This document shows, in pieces, positions 1-6,567 of a stretch of DNA of 64,000 nt; the first letter of the stretch is position 1, and the number at the start of each line of letters is the position of its first letter. Both the position numbers and the translations under genes were made by a program. The notes beneath the pieces were generated by a model that was not told where the DNA came from, made no database searches, and was given only the letters and a program-made list of their open reading frames with translations. This DNA comes from Alloalcanivorax profundimaris (GTDB taxonomy: Bacteria > Pseudomonadota > Gammaproteobacteria > Pseudomonadales > Alcanivoracaceae): positions 1 to 64,000 of the forward strand of contig NZ_JABJWH010000012.1 in the NCBI RefSeq assembly GCF_015265435.1. The letters run 5' to 3'.

Positions 1-416
1 GCCCACGGGAACAGCTTCAGCGACAGATCGATGGCGCTGGCATCCAGTGAGTAAAGCGGGTTCTTGAAGCGGAACTTGTGCCGCCCCGGCAGGCTCTTGC
101 AGTGCTGCAGCAATCGCCCGAAAAGGGCCTGATACAACGCCGCCGGCTGCTTCTCATTGATCCGGGCCAGGGTCGAACGCGGGATCGGCTTGGCGCCCAG
201 GTGGTAAAGCTTGTGGCGCTGGCTTTCCAGGTTCGACTGGATATCCCGCAGGCTTTGCCGACCGGAGAGCTGCGACATGGCCATGCCGACGAACTGATCC
301 CAGCGCGACGCCGAGCGCAGCTTCTGGCCGTGATGGTGCTCCCGCGCCAGCCTCTCAAAGTCATGTCTGGACAGGGGCTTGAGCAGTTGGTGAAACGCGG
401 TGTTATGATGTGACAA
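1..416 (-). CDS. IS4-family transposase, 5' part (cut by window edge)
   Basis: This is the beginning of an IS4-family transposase that runs off the left edge of the window. Read on the minus strand from a TTG at 416, the frame stays open to base 1 and begins LSHHNTAFHQLLKPLSRHDF, typical of the DUF4372-type N-terminal domain. Near the edge it reads YSLDASAIDLSLKLFPWA, where the Asp of LDAS is the expected first catalytic residue of the DDE triad. A GGGAGG eight bases upstream supports the TTG start. The other catalytic residues and the far end of the element are outside the window. I could not identify the terminal inverted repeat in 417-500, so the IS boundary is unknown. Confidence 0.85.
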   Translation of the reverse strand, partial: MSHHNTAFHQLLKPLSRHDFERLAREHHHGQKLRSASRWDQFVGMAMSQLSGRQSLRDIQSNLESQRHKLYHLGAKPIPRSTLARINEKQPAALYQALFGRLLQHCKSLPGRHKFRFKNPLYSLDASAIDLSLKLFPW

Positions 417-489
417 AGCCTGGACCTCCCGGAATACAAGGTTTTCTCGACAAAAACATTGTACCCGGGTGGTTCAGGCTTTTTCTTTA

Positions 490-523
490 TGTCCCTTCAA
501 CTGTGGGACAGCAGTGGTATAGT
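490..523 (+). promoter_or_regulatory. Possible promoter/operator of the ABM cassette gene
   Basis: A perfect 6-bp inverted repeat (TGTCCC at 490-495, GGGACA at 505-510) lies just upstream of a TATAGT (518-523) that could be a -10 box. The best -35 (TTCAAC, 497-502) is only 15 bases away, so the promoter call is weak. It lies between the transposase start and the gene at 553. Confidence 0.25.
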
Positions 524-552
524 GGGTGACTCTCAACCAGAGGAGACGTGCC

Positions 553-855
553 ATGGTCAAAGTCGCACTGTTCGTTCGCTTGGAAGCAAAGCCCGGAAAA
601 GAGAAAGAAGTAGAGCAGTTTCTGCTGGGCGGGCTTCCGCTAGTCCAAGCGGAGCCTGCCACTACTGCATGGTTTGGCATTCGTTTGGGGCCATCCACGT
701 TCGGCATTTTTGACGCCTTTCCCGATGAGGCAGGCCGTCAGGCTCATCTTGCCGGCAAGGTTGCCGCGGCCCTCATGGCCCAGGCAGACGACCTTTTTTC
801 TACACCGCCGTCCATCGAGAAGGTTGACGTTCTAGCGGCCAAGCTGCCTGGTTAG
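553..855 (+). CDS. Antibiotic biosynthesis monooxygenase (ABM) fold protein, probable integron cassette gene
   Basis: A 100-residue protein with the small ferredoxin-like ABM fold, related to YgiN-type quinol monooxygenases and other dimeric stress proteins. It opens MVKVALFVRLEAKPGKEKEV, the usual first strand and helix, and has the FGIFDAFPDEAGRQAHL segment typical of the family. The start is set by AGGAG at 541-545, eight bases before the ATG. The stop codon is followed within five bases by an attC recombination site, so this is most likely a gene cassette. Many ABM proteins are found in integron cassettes with no known substrate, and none can be assigned here. Confidence 0.8.
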   Translation: MVKVALFVRLEAKPGKEKEVEQFLLGGLPLVQAEPATTAWFGIRLGPSTFGIFDAFPDEAGRQAHLAGKVAAALMAQADDLFSTPPSIEKVDVLAAKLPG

Positions 856-859
856 TGAA

Positions 860-937
860 GCCCAACAAGGCACTCCAGCCGACCGTTTTGCCTTCGCTTC
901 GCTACGGCAAAACGCCGGCTGAGTTTGAGCGTTAAGA
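860..937 (+). repeat. Integron attC recombination site
   Basis: The site opens with an inverse core GCCCAAC (860-866) and ends with a core-like GTTAAGA (931-937). Between them are two imperfectly matched arms: CAGCCGACCGTTTTGCC on the left and GGCAAAACGCCGGCTG on the right. They fold with an unpaired base, as expected for attC. The apical part reads TTCGCTTCGCTAC. The final base of the core deviates from GTTRRRY. Orientation and position directly after the ABM stop codon fit a classic cassette. No integrase gene or second attC was found in the window. Confidence 0.8.
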
Positions 938-966
938 GGCCCCGAGATATTTCGGGGCCTCTTCTT
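934..966. terminator. Intrinsic terminator, probably bidirectional
   Basis: AAGAGGCCCCGA (934-945) and TCGGGGCCTCTT (952-963) form a perfect 12-bp stem around a 6-base loop. It separates the cassette gene from the converging SymE-like gene and could end transcripts from either side. Its first bases overlap the last bases of the attC core. Confidence 0.8.
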
Positions 967-974
967 GTAGGTCC

Positions 975-1175
975 TTAGCGGCTGCAATCTCGAACGATGG
1001 AAAGTCGTCCATCCTCAACGCTGATGGATACCGGCGTATCCACGGCAAAGCCGGCTAGCTCCAGCCAGATGCCTTTTAGAAGAATGAACGGGGTGACGCG
1101 ATTTCCGCCGGATGGAGTGCTTTTTAGGATATAGTCCCAGTGGCCTCGGCGGACCTTGAGGGTGCGCTTATTCAT
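975..1175 (-). CDS. SymE-family toxin-like protein
   Basis: A 66-residue protein whose C-terminal half matches the SymE toxin family of type I toxin-antitoxin modules. After a basic N terminus, residues 29-60 read as PFILLKGIWLELAGF followed by DTPVSISVEDGRLSIV, the beta-strand/helix pattern typical of SymE. The ATG at 1175 is preceded by CAGGAG at seven bases. In E. coli, SymE is an SOS-induced toxin kept low by LexA and by the antisense RNA SymR; here a LexA box and a structured leader lie upstream on the same strand. The family assignment is strong from the motif; toxicity is inferred. Confidence 0.8.
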   Translation of the reverse strand: MNKRTLKVRRGHWDYILKSTPSGGNRVTPFILLKGIWLELAGFAVDTPVSISVEDGRLSIVRDCSR

Positions 1176-1184
1176 GGTGGTGCT

Positions 1185-1301
1185 CCTGTTGTGCAATTTC
1201 TAGGTTGCGTAAATAAGGCGGTCGGGAGGCTAGAAACAGCAACAGGGACTGCTCCGACTATTTCCTGCAAGCAGGTGTTGTATTCGCCGGACCTCCCGAC
1301 C
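1185..1301 (-). promoter_or_regulatory. Structured leader of the SymE-like gene with switchable pairing
   Basis: Read on the minus strand, this leader has GGTCGGGAGG (1301-1292) and CCTCCCGACC (1229-1220), a perfect 10-bp clamp. Just inside the clamp lies CCTGTTGCTGTTTCTAG (1246-1230). That element is complementary to CCTAGAAATTGCACAACAGG (1204-1185), whose end is the ribosome binding site of the toxin gene. It is also complementary at 15 of 17 positions to CTAGAAACTCCAACAGG (1379-1363), further upstream in the same transcript. Two alternative folds are therefore possible, one hiding and one freeing the ribosome binding site. Confidence 0.6.
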
Positions 1302-1323
1302 ATTACGTCCCGGATTTCGGGTA

Positions 1324-1356
1324 CAAAAAAGCCGCAATCGTTCCGGGGTGCGGCTT
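1324..1356 (-). terminator. Intrinsic terminator inside the SymE-like leader
   Basis: On the minus strand, AAGCCGC (1356-1350) and GCGGCTT (1335-1329) pair around a 14-base loop, followed by a run of T. It lies between the promoter at 1393-1420 and the toxin gene. It would release a short RNA unless it is read through. Confidence 0.8.
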
Positions 1357-1386
1357 CGCCCGCCTGTTGGAGTTTCTAGGCTCAAG
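1325..1386 (-). ncRNA. Candidate short leader RNA released upstream of the SymE-like gene
   Basis: A predicted transcript of about 60 bases runs from the sigma70 promoter at 1393-1420 to the terminator at 1324-1356. It carries CCTAGAAACTCCAACAGG (1380-1363), which mimics the toxin ribosome-binding region and can pair with the downstream 1246-1230 element. It could act in cis or, once released, in trans. The layout recalls C4-type phage RNAs and the SymR control of SymE, but it is same-sense rather than simply antisense to the toxin. Confidence 0.5.
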
Positions 1387-1392
1387 ACAAAA

Positions 1393-1431
1393 AGTCTACT
1401 TGGATTTTGCGTACTGTCAATATGGACAGTG
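1393..1431 (-). promoter_or_regulatory. SOS promoter: LexA box over a sigma70 -35 element
   Basis: TACTGTCAATATGGACAGTG (1412-1431) contains CTGT-N8-ACAG, the LexA box core. It overlaps a perfect TTGACA (-35, minus strand 1420-1415), which is 16 bases from TAGACT (-10, 1398-1393). The promoter points at the leader and SymE-like gene, so DNA damage would be expected to switch this transcript on. Confidence 0.75.
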
Positions 1432-1510
1432 TGGTCCGCGCGGCCTTTGAGAAAGAGCGCGCAGTGAAGGTTGAAAGAAACTCCGGCGGAGCGGGTAGCA
1501 CACCCGGTGC

Positions 1511-1975
1511 TCAATAGGGCGCGGTACTGATCTGCGCCGGGCTGGCGGCCTGGTCACGCAGGCGGCGGGCGTCGGCGGAGGGGGCTTGGCCGAACAGGCG
1601 GCTGTATTCCCGGCTGAATTGCGACGGGCTCTCGTAGCCCACGGCATAGGCGGTGTCGCTGACGTCGGCGCCGGAGAGCAGCTTGATGCGCGCTTCCTGC
1701 AGGCGCAGGCGTTTCTGGTATTGCAGTGGCGTGATGCCGGTGGCGGATTTGAAGTGCCGGTGCAGGGAGGCCTGGCTCATGCCGGCGTATTCCGCCAGGG
1801 CCTGCACGGTGAGGCGTTCTGTGTGGTGGTTGCGGATCCAGTTGATGGCCCGGCGTACCCGGGCGATGCGGTTGTCGTTGCCGACCAGCTGCCGGACGAT
1901 GCCCCGGTGGGGGCCGGTGAGCAGGCTGTACAGAAGTTCCCGCCCGAATGGCTTAATTCCCCAATGCCTACGCAT
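1511..1975 (-). pseudogene. AraC-family regulator, truncated at its 5' end
   Basis: The C-terminal part of an AraC/XylS-type regulator is intact. Both helix-turn-helix motifs are present (LTVQALAEYAGMSQASLHRHF and DVSDTAYAVGYESPSQFSREY). They are preceded by FGRELLYSLLTGPHRGIVRQL, the linker typical of the family with an AraC-type N-terminal domain. Family members are near 300 residues; here only about 145 homologous residues remain. The first nine codons after the ATG at 1975 do not look like family sequence. The N-terminal effector domain has been lost, and the break lies near 1950. It could still make a DNA-binding fragment. Confidence 0.7.
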
Positions 1976-2145
1976 TACCCGAGAGCTGCATCAAGCTTCG
2001 CGCATCCGCCCCCGCTGATCGCTCGACGGAAAGCGGCGGATCGGGCATTTTAGGTCCTGCTGATTCAAAGCGGTTGTCGCGCACGCAATGCCGCCATTGC
2101 CTTTGTGCAAGAGCGGCGGCTCATCATTGTGATAGGGAGACGGAT

Positions 2146-2442
2146 GTGATTCGGGTGGTATACCGGTGGCGGGTGGCGGAAGAGGACTTCCCGCGCTTTA
2201 AGGAAGCGTGGGCGCACACCACGAACAGAATTCATGAAACCGTGCCGGGGGCGCTCGGCAGCTTCATGCTCCGCGGCCCCGAGGACAAGACCGAGGTGCT
2301 GACGGTCGCCAAGTGGGACGCCATTGAGAACTGGAAGGCGTTCTGGGGCACGGAGAATCCGTCGCAGATGGTGGGGATGCGTGAGATCGGAGAGCGGCTT
2401 TCCGTCACCGTTTACGATGAGGTCGAGGACTTTACGCGCTGA
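2146..2442 (+). CDS. Small ABM-fold (dimeric alpha-beta barrel) protein
   Basis: A 98-residue protein starting at a GTG preceded by AGGGAGA at five bases. The sequence MIRVVYRWRVAEEDFPRFKEAW, then GSFMLRGPEDKTEVLTVAKWDAIENWKAFW, fits the ABM/Dabb-type ferredoxin fold: a strand, an amphipathic helix, and a W-rich second half. Such proteins are small monooxygenases or binding proteins, and no substrate can be named. Unlike the gene at 553 it has no attC behind it. It heads a run of eight short same-strand genes. Confidence 0.65.
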   Translation: MIRVVYRWRVAEEDFPRFKEAWAHTTNRIHETVPGALGSFMLRGPEDKTEVLTVAKWDAIENWKAFWGTENPSQMVGMREIGERLSVTVYDEVEDFTR

Positions 2443-2526
2443 AGCGATAAATCGGTCGCTTGCCTTGGTTGATGGCCGGTCCGGTCAGGCACCCTGGCGG
2501 GATAAATGCAATGAAAGAGAACTGGA

Positions 2527-3009
2527 ATGATGGAAGAGCGATACCCCTATAAGCCAAAGCTGCTCGCGGCGGTCGTCACCGTTGTCTTTTTCGGCGTGCT
2601 TGCCGGCTTCATGGGCTTCTTTTCCTTGGATAACGATCGGGGGTTGGTGCTGAACGGCAGCATCCATTTCTCACGGACCGGCGCCACGATCTTTTACTGG
2701 GTGATCACGCTTGTTCTCGCGGCTTTCTCGGTGTTGGGCTTGCTGCTGATCTTCAAGAGCCTGACATCAAAGGGAGAGCTCGTCATCACCAATCAGTATG
2801 TTCGGGCACCAAAGAGCGGCATTAGCAAAAAGATCATCACGGTGCCTTTTAACGATGTGGAAAAAGTCTCGGTCCAGGAAGTCAAAGGGACGGTCTTCTT
2901 CAAGATTTCTCACCGCAAAGGGAAGCTCACTATCGTATCCAGCGTATTGCCGAAACGGGAGGATTTCGAACACGTGAAGAAACATATCCTGGCCCATGTG
3001 AGGTGCTGA
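2527..3009 (+). CDS. Two-TM membrane protein of unknown function with PH-like tail
   Basis: A 160-residue protein with two membrane helices (about residues 12-34 and 51-76) separated by a short polar loop. A beta-rich cytoplasmic domain follows (GELVITNQYVRAPK, then KKIITVPFNDVEKVSVQEV). The second half resembles bacterial PH-like domains seen in small membrane proteins. Its stop codon is followed after ten bases by the next gene, also a two-TM protein with a beta-rich tail, so the two probably work together. No function can be assigned. Confidence 0.6.
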   Translation: MMEERYPYKPKLLAAVVTVVFFGVLAGFMGFFSLDNDRGLVLNGSIHFSRTGATIFYWVITLVLAAFSVLGLLLIFKSLTSKGELVITNQYVRAPKSGISKKIITVPFNDVEKVSVQEVKGTVFFKISHRKGKLTIVSSVLPKREDFEHVKKHILAHVRC

Positions 3010-3019
3010 CAAGGTGACG

Positions 3020-3508
3020 ATGAAGGCGAAATACCACATTTCGAAAAAGGACTATGTGGCGTCGGGCAGGCTGTACGCCCGGCCCACGGTGAAAGTCGTG
3101 ATTGTCTCGGTAATGGTGTTCGCTGTCCTTCTGGTCGTGGCGGTTTATGCGCCGCCCGCCATCAGCGCGGCCATCGTCGGTGGTTTGATCGGTTGGATTG
3201 TCTTTTTCCTGGCGGTCCAGCTTTTCGTATCGCCGTATTTACTTGGGCGGCACTACGATAAATATAAGGCGATGCACCAGGAGTTCACCGTTGAGTTGAG
3301 AGAGGAGGGCGTTTCCTTCTCCTCCCGGGACGGCGAGGGGCTGCTGCGCTGGGATGCGATCCATAAGTGGCGCCAGAATGATCGCTACGTAATCATTTTT
3401 TCCATGCCAAGACTCTACTATGTGGTGCCGAAATCAATCAGCGAAAGTGGTTTCGACATTCCGGCCCTTGTGGCTGCCTTGAATCAAACAATGCCGGAAA
3501 GCAAATAG
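3020..3508 (+). CDS. YcxB-like membrane protein
   Basis: A 162-residue protein with two membrane helices (about residues 27-46 and 50-73) and a C-terminal domain. That domain (FTVELREEGVSFSS, then LLRWDAIHKWRQNDRYVIIF) matches the YcxB-like family: a sheet domain ending in a strand rich in aromatics plus YYVVPKS. An in-frame GTG lies at 3014, but AAGGTGA at 3011-3017 sits well as the ribosome binding site of the ATG at 3020. Its role is unknown. Confidence 0.6.
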   Translation: MKAKYHISKKDYVASGRLYARPTVKVVIVSVMVFAVLLVVAVYAPPAISAAIVGGLIGWIVFFLAVQLFVSPYLLGRHYDKYKAMHQEFTVELREEGVSFSSRDGEGLLRWDAIHKWRQNDRYVIIFSMPRLYYVVPKSISESGFDIPALVAALNQTMPESK

Positions 3509-3552
3509 GCGGAGTACCTTTGTTTCCCGGCGGAAGGGAGCTTGTCGTTCCT

Positions 3553-4086
3553 ATGAGTAAACGGTTCGTGGCCACCGGTGGTCCTGGTGGCGGCAAAACC
3601 ACCCTGCTGGATGCTCTCGCGGCGCGAGGCCATCGCGTGGCGCCCGAGGCCGCGCGGCGGATCATAAAGACAAGGCTGACGGCCGGGCTGCCGCCGCGAC
3701 CGGAGGCTTCCGCCTTCGCCAGGGAGATCCTGGATGCGGACATCGAACAGTATCGGATCGCGGCCGCTCACCACGGCGTAACCTTCTTCGACCGGGGTGT
3801 GCTGGACGCGCTGTACATGCTGGACCTGGCGTCCGCGATCACGGAAGACGAAGCGGCCGGTCTGGTTCAGCGGTTCCCGTACCACAATCCCGTGTTTCTG
3901 CTGCCGCCGTGGCAGGAAATCTACGGCACGGACTCGGAGCGAGACCAGACCTTCGAGGAGTCCGTGGAGGTATTCGAAGGGATGAAGCGGTGGTATGAGC
4001 GGTGGGGCTACGAAACCGTGGAAGTGCCTCGCGTCGGCATTGAGGAGCGGGTTGCCTTCATTATGGCAACGGCGGGATTAGAGTAA
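3553..4086 (+). CDS. AAA_28-type P-loop ATPase/kinase
   Basis: A 177-residue single-domain P-loop protein. Walker A is GGPGGGKTT (residues 9-17); VTFFDRGVLD (76-85) supplies the Walker B-like acid. RYPYHNPVFLLPPWQEIYG-type sequence and a C-terminal ERVAFIMATAG helix match the AAA_28/NadR-kinase-like family. These proteins probably phosphorylate small molecules, but most are uncharacterised. The ATG at 3553 was chosen because residues before it in the same frame do not belong to the fold; its ribosome binding site (AAGGGAG) is somewhat distant. Confidence 0.7.
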   Translation: MSKRFVATGGPGGGKTTLLDALAARGHRVAPEAARRIIKTRLTAGLPPRPEASAFAREILDADIEQYRIAAAHHGVTFFDRGVLDALYMLDLASAITEDEAAGLVQRFPYHNPVFLLPPWQEIYGTDSERDQTFEESVEVFEGMKRWYERWGYETVEVPRVGIEERVAFIMATAGLE

Positions 4087-4091
4087 TAGAA

Positions 4092-4580
4092 GTGATTGGC
4101 TGCGTTGTACAGGAAGAAGTCTCCGGTTGCGGCATTGCCTCCGTGGCCAACATTCTCGGCAAAAGCTACGGGGAGATGAAGGCCATCGCCAACGGCATGG
4201 GCATACAGGCGGAGGACGAGCGCCTGTGGTCGGACACCCGCTATGTGCGGCGGATGCTGGGGCGGTTCGGCGTTCAGACGTCGGAGCATGAGGTGTCTTG
4301 CGGAATGAAGTTGATCGAGCTTGATACGGAAAAGGGAAACCAGCTTCTCGAAGCGCTGAGACGCAGCGGCTGGAAGAAGGTGAGGGAGTATTCGCCCCTG
4401 GCCTTTGACAAGGGCATCGATTTCGACAGCTACACTCTTCGCAAAGACGGCCAGGAACTGGTGATGGAGTGGACCAACTGGTTCGAGTGGGAGATCCGGG
4501 GTGATGAGTCGGCGCTGGTGGCCATGGCGGACCACCATGGTTTGAAGATCCGTGAGGAGGGCTCCGGAAGCGGCGCCTGA
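4092..4580 (+). CDS. Chimeric protein: C39-peptidase-like N terminus joined to an unrelated C-terminal region
   Basis: A 162-residue frame starting at GTG 4092, five bases after the previous stop. Residues 1-70 ([20 protein letters not shown] onward) carry the Cys-containing start of a C39-like papain-fold protein. The usual His/Asp half (WHWVVF-type) is missing. At about residue 71 an internal Met begins a different stretch, [20 protein letters not shown], that looks like the start of an independent small protein. A plausible AGGTG site lies nine bases before that ATG. So this is either an in-frame fusion after a deletion, or two genes, the first broken. Confidence 0.55.
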   Translation: MIGCVVQEEVSGCGIASVANILGKSYGEMKAIANGMGIQAEDERLWSDTRYVRRMLGRFGVQTSEHEVSCGMKLIELDTEKGNQLLEALRRSGWKKVREYSPLAFDKGIDFDSYTLRKDGQELVMEWTNWFEWEIRGDESALVAMADHHGLKIREEGSGSGA

Positions 4581-4605
4581 TATTTCCATGAAGAGGTCCT
4601 TTGTT

Positions 4606-5064
4606 ATGTCGGACGTTTCCTTGAGCGCCACGGGGCGCTGCCGCTGCGGGCGGGTTGAATTCGAGGTTCACGCCAGGCCCATGGTCACCATGGCCTGTCA
4701 TTGCACCGGTTGTCAGCGTATGTCGTCCAGTGCGTTCAGTCTGAGTGCCTTGTTCCCCGGTGAGGCGTTTAGCGTCACGCGGGGGGAGCCGGTGATCGGC
4801 GGTTTGCATGGCGCCACACGGCATTTCTTCTGCGATTACTGCATGAGCTGGCTGTTCACCCGGCCGGAGGGTGAGGCGGATTTCGTGAATGTGCGCTGCA
4901 CGATGTTCGACAACGCCGCCGATTACCGCCCGTTCATCGAGACTTTCACCAAGGAGAAGCTGGATTGGGTCAGTACCGGCGCCACCCACGGCTTTGAAGA
5001 ATTCCCGCCTGAAGAGCAATTCCCCGTCTTGCTTCAGCAGTACGCCGAAGCGGCGGGCGGATAG
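4606..5064 (+). CDS. GFA/CENP-V-family zinc protein
   Basis: A 152-residue protein of the GFA (glutathione-dependent formaldehyde-activating enzyme-like) family. All expected cysteine zinc ligands are present: CRC at residues 12-14, CHCTGC at 31-36 and CDYC at 76-79. The start at 4606 has GAGG eleven bases upstream; an in-frame ATG at 4588 has no ribosome binding site. The family was named from one enzyme that binds a formaldehyde-glutathione adduct, and most members have unknown substrates. Confidence 0.8.
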   Translation: MSDVSLSATGRCRCGRVEFEVHARPMVTMACHCTGCQRMSSSAFSLSALFPGEAFSVTRGEPVIGGLHGATRHFFCDYCMSWLFTRPEGEADFVNVRCTMFDNAADYRPFIETFTKEKLDWVSTGATHGFEEFPPEEQFPVLLQQYAEAAGG

Positions 5065-5070
5065 TCCGGT

Positions 5071-5547
5071 ATGAGCAACCTGGAACTGGTTGATCTTACC
5101 CGGGTGGATTCGAAGGACCTTCTGGCGGTGTTGAACGAGGCGCCGCTGAGAAAGCATCTGGTGGATCACGCCTGCTTCGACGGGGACAGCGTCCAGGAGT
5201 GGGTAAGGGAGAAGCGTCGACTGGACGCGCTGCCCGGCTGCCGGGTTCGCGGGATTCTCGTGGATGGGAAGCTGGCGGGCTGGTGCGGGATTCAGCCGGA
5301 CGATCATGGCTTCGAACTGGCGATCGTGTTGTCCCAAAGGGCCTGGGGGCTTGGCATCGCCGTATTCAGAATCCTGATGAGCTGGGCCAGCGAGTTCGGT
5401 CACACGGAAGTCGTCTTCCATCTTCTCGGCAGCCGACCGGAATACCGGTCGCTGGCCAGAATGGCGCGCGAGGTGCACCAGAGCCAGCTGCTGGGCCGGC
5501 GTTTCACCACCTACCATCTGCTGGTGGCATGCCCTGTTGCGAGCTGA
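5071..5547 (+). CDS. GNAT-family N-acetyltransferase-like protein
   Basis: A 158-residue protein with the GNAT fold. The acetyl-CoA binding motif A is present as QRAWGLGIA (residues 89-97), preceded by the strand FELAIVL and followed by the helix VFRILMSWA. The N-terminal half is typical of small GNATs with the substrate loop MSNLELVDLTRVDSKDLLAV. The acceptor is unknown. It begins six bases after the GFA gene, so the two are probably co-transcribed. Confidence 0.7.
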   Translation: MSNLELVDLTRVDSKDLLAVLNEAPLRKHLVDHACFDGDSVQEWVREKRRLDALPGCRVRGILVDGKLAGWCGIQPDDHGFELAIVLSQRAWGLGIAVFRILMSWASEFGHTEVVFHLLGSRPEYRSLARMAREVHQSQLLGRRFTTYHLLVACPVAS

Positions 5548-5555
5548 GGGCTCGG

Positions 5556-5585
5556 TATATATGATTCGTATACGTTTCATATATA
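5556..5585. promoter_or_regulatory. Near-perfect 30-bp palindromic operator upstream of the parD-like gene
   Basis: The sequence from 5556 to 5585 equals its own reverse complement except for two symmetric TT/TT positions. The outer arms are TATATATGA and TCATATATA, and the centre is CGTATACG. It ends nine bases before the ATG of the ParD-like gene. This is the expected place for the autorepressor site of an antitoxin-type protein, and its AT-rich ends could double as a -10 box. Confidence 0.7.
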
Positions 5586-5594
5586 GGTCGGGCC

Positions 5595-5801
5595 ATGGGC
5601 ATCGTAAAGATCAACGACGATCTCCACGAGGAGATCCGCAAAGCCAGTTCGGTAATGGTGCGTTCCATCAACGCCCAGGCCGAGTTCTGGATCAAAATCG
5701 GTATGTTGGCGGAGGCCAATCCTGAGCTGTCCTTTTCCGAGATCGTGCGCGAGCAGCTGAAGCTGGCCGAGGTGGATATACGGCGGGTGGCCGGTGGCTG
5801 A
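5595..5801 (+). CDS. ParD-like antitoxin-family protein
   Basis: A 68-residue protein (MGIVKINDDLHEEIRKASSV onward) with a ribbon-helix-helix N terminus and the FWIKIGMLAEANPELSF segment of the ParD-like family. Classical ParD partners a ParE toxin, but no ParE-like gene is present. Instead its stop overlaps the start of a methionine aminopeptidase gene by eight bases, and I believe this pairing recurs in other proteobacteria. It probably binds the palindrome directly upstream. Whether it is an antitoxin or simply a repressor of the aminopeptidase is not known. Confidence 0.75.
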   Translation: MGIVKINDDLHEEIRKASSVMVRSINAQAEFWIKIGMLAEANPELSFSEIVREQLKLAEVDIRRVAGG

Positions 5802-6567
5802 GGCGGTCTTGAAGACGGAGGCGGAGCTGGCGCTGATGCGCGAGTCCGGGCGGCTGCTGGCGTCGGTGTTCGCGTACCTGGATGGTTGGGTGGCGGCCGG
5901 TCTTTCCACCCTGGAGATCAACGATCGGGTGGAGCGCTACATCGTCGATGAGCTGGGCTCGCGTCCGGCCAGCAAGGGCCAGTATGGCTTCGAGTATGTG
6001 CTCAATACCTCGGTGAACCAGGTGGTGTGCCATGGCGTGCCGTCGGCGAAGAAGATCCTGAAGTCCGGCGATATCATCAATGTGGACATCACTCTGGAGA
6101 AAGGCGGCTTTATCGCCGATTCCAGCAAGATGTACATGATCGGCAAGGTGGCTCCCCATGCGCGGCGGTTGGTGGAGAAGACCTACGAGGCAATGTGGGA
6201 AGGCATCCGCGCGGTCAAACCGGGCGCTACGCTGGGTGATGTCGGCGCCGCGATTCAGCGCTACGCCGAGCGGCAGGGGTACTCCGTGGTACGCGAATAC
6301 TGCGGCCACGGCATCGGGCGCGAGATGCACGAAGCCCCGCAGGTGTTGCACTACGGCCAGCCCGGCGCCGGTACCGTGCTGCGCGAGGGCATGACCTTCA
6401 CCATCGAGCCGATGATCAATCAGGGTAAGGCGGCGGTGCGCACCAAGCCGGACGGCTGGACCGTGGTCACCCGCGACAAGCGCCTTTCCGCCCAGTGGGA
6501 GCACACCATCGCGGTTACCTCGGATGGCTTCGAGGTGCTGACACTGCGAGAAGAAGAGCGCGCCTGA
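5794..6567 (+). CDS. map: Type I methionine aminopeptidase
   Basis: A 257-residue methionine aminopeptidase that removes the initiator Met from new proteins. The five metal ligands of the pita-bread fold are all visible: the two Asp of NVDITLEKGGFIADSSKMY, the His of GHGIGREMHEAP, the Glu of FTIEPM and the Glu of QWEHT. The start is a GTG inside the end of the ParD-like gene, implying translational coupling. Placement behind a ParD-like gene, away from rpsB/tsf, suggests an accessory copy. The main housekeeping map would be expected elsewhere in the genome. Confidence 0.9.
   Translation: MAEAVLKTEAELALMRESGRLLASVFAYLDGWVAAGLSTLEINDRVERYIVDELGSRPASKGQYGFEYVLNTSVNQVVCHGVPSAKKILKSGDIINVDITLEKGGFIADSSKMYMIGKVAPHARRLVEKTYEAMWEGIRAVKPGATLGDVGAAIQRYAERQGYSVVREYCGHGIGREMHEAPQVLHYGQPGAGTVLREGMTFTIEPMINQGKAAVRTKPDGWTVVTRDKRLSAQWEHTIAVTSDGFEVLTLREEERA

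Noticed and set aside
17-439. A 140-codon minus-strand frame at the left edge
   Set aside because: It is Arg/Ser-rich and out of frame with the conserved IS4 transposase reading that starts at the TTG at 416.
1230-1514. A 94-codon minus-strand frame across the SymE-like leader
   Set aside because: It runs through a terminator, a LexA box and complementary RNA elements and has no protein-like character.
2443-5594. Further attC sites between the small plus-strand genes
   Set aside because: Gaps are mostly under 100 bases and none shows paired RYYYAAC/GTTRRRY cores with folding arms.
5794-6567. Toxin role for the map gene as a ParE replacement
   Set aside because: All metal ligands are those of a normal methionine aminopeptidase; a toxin function has no direct sequence support, so it is kept only as a question in the findings.
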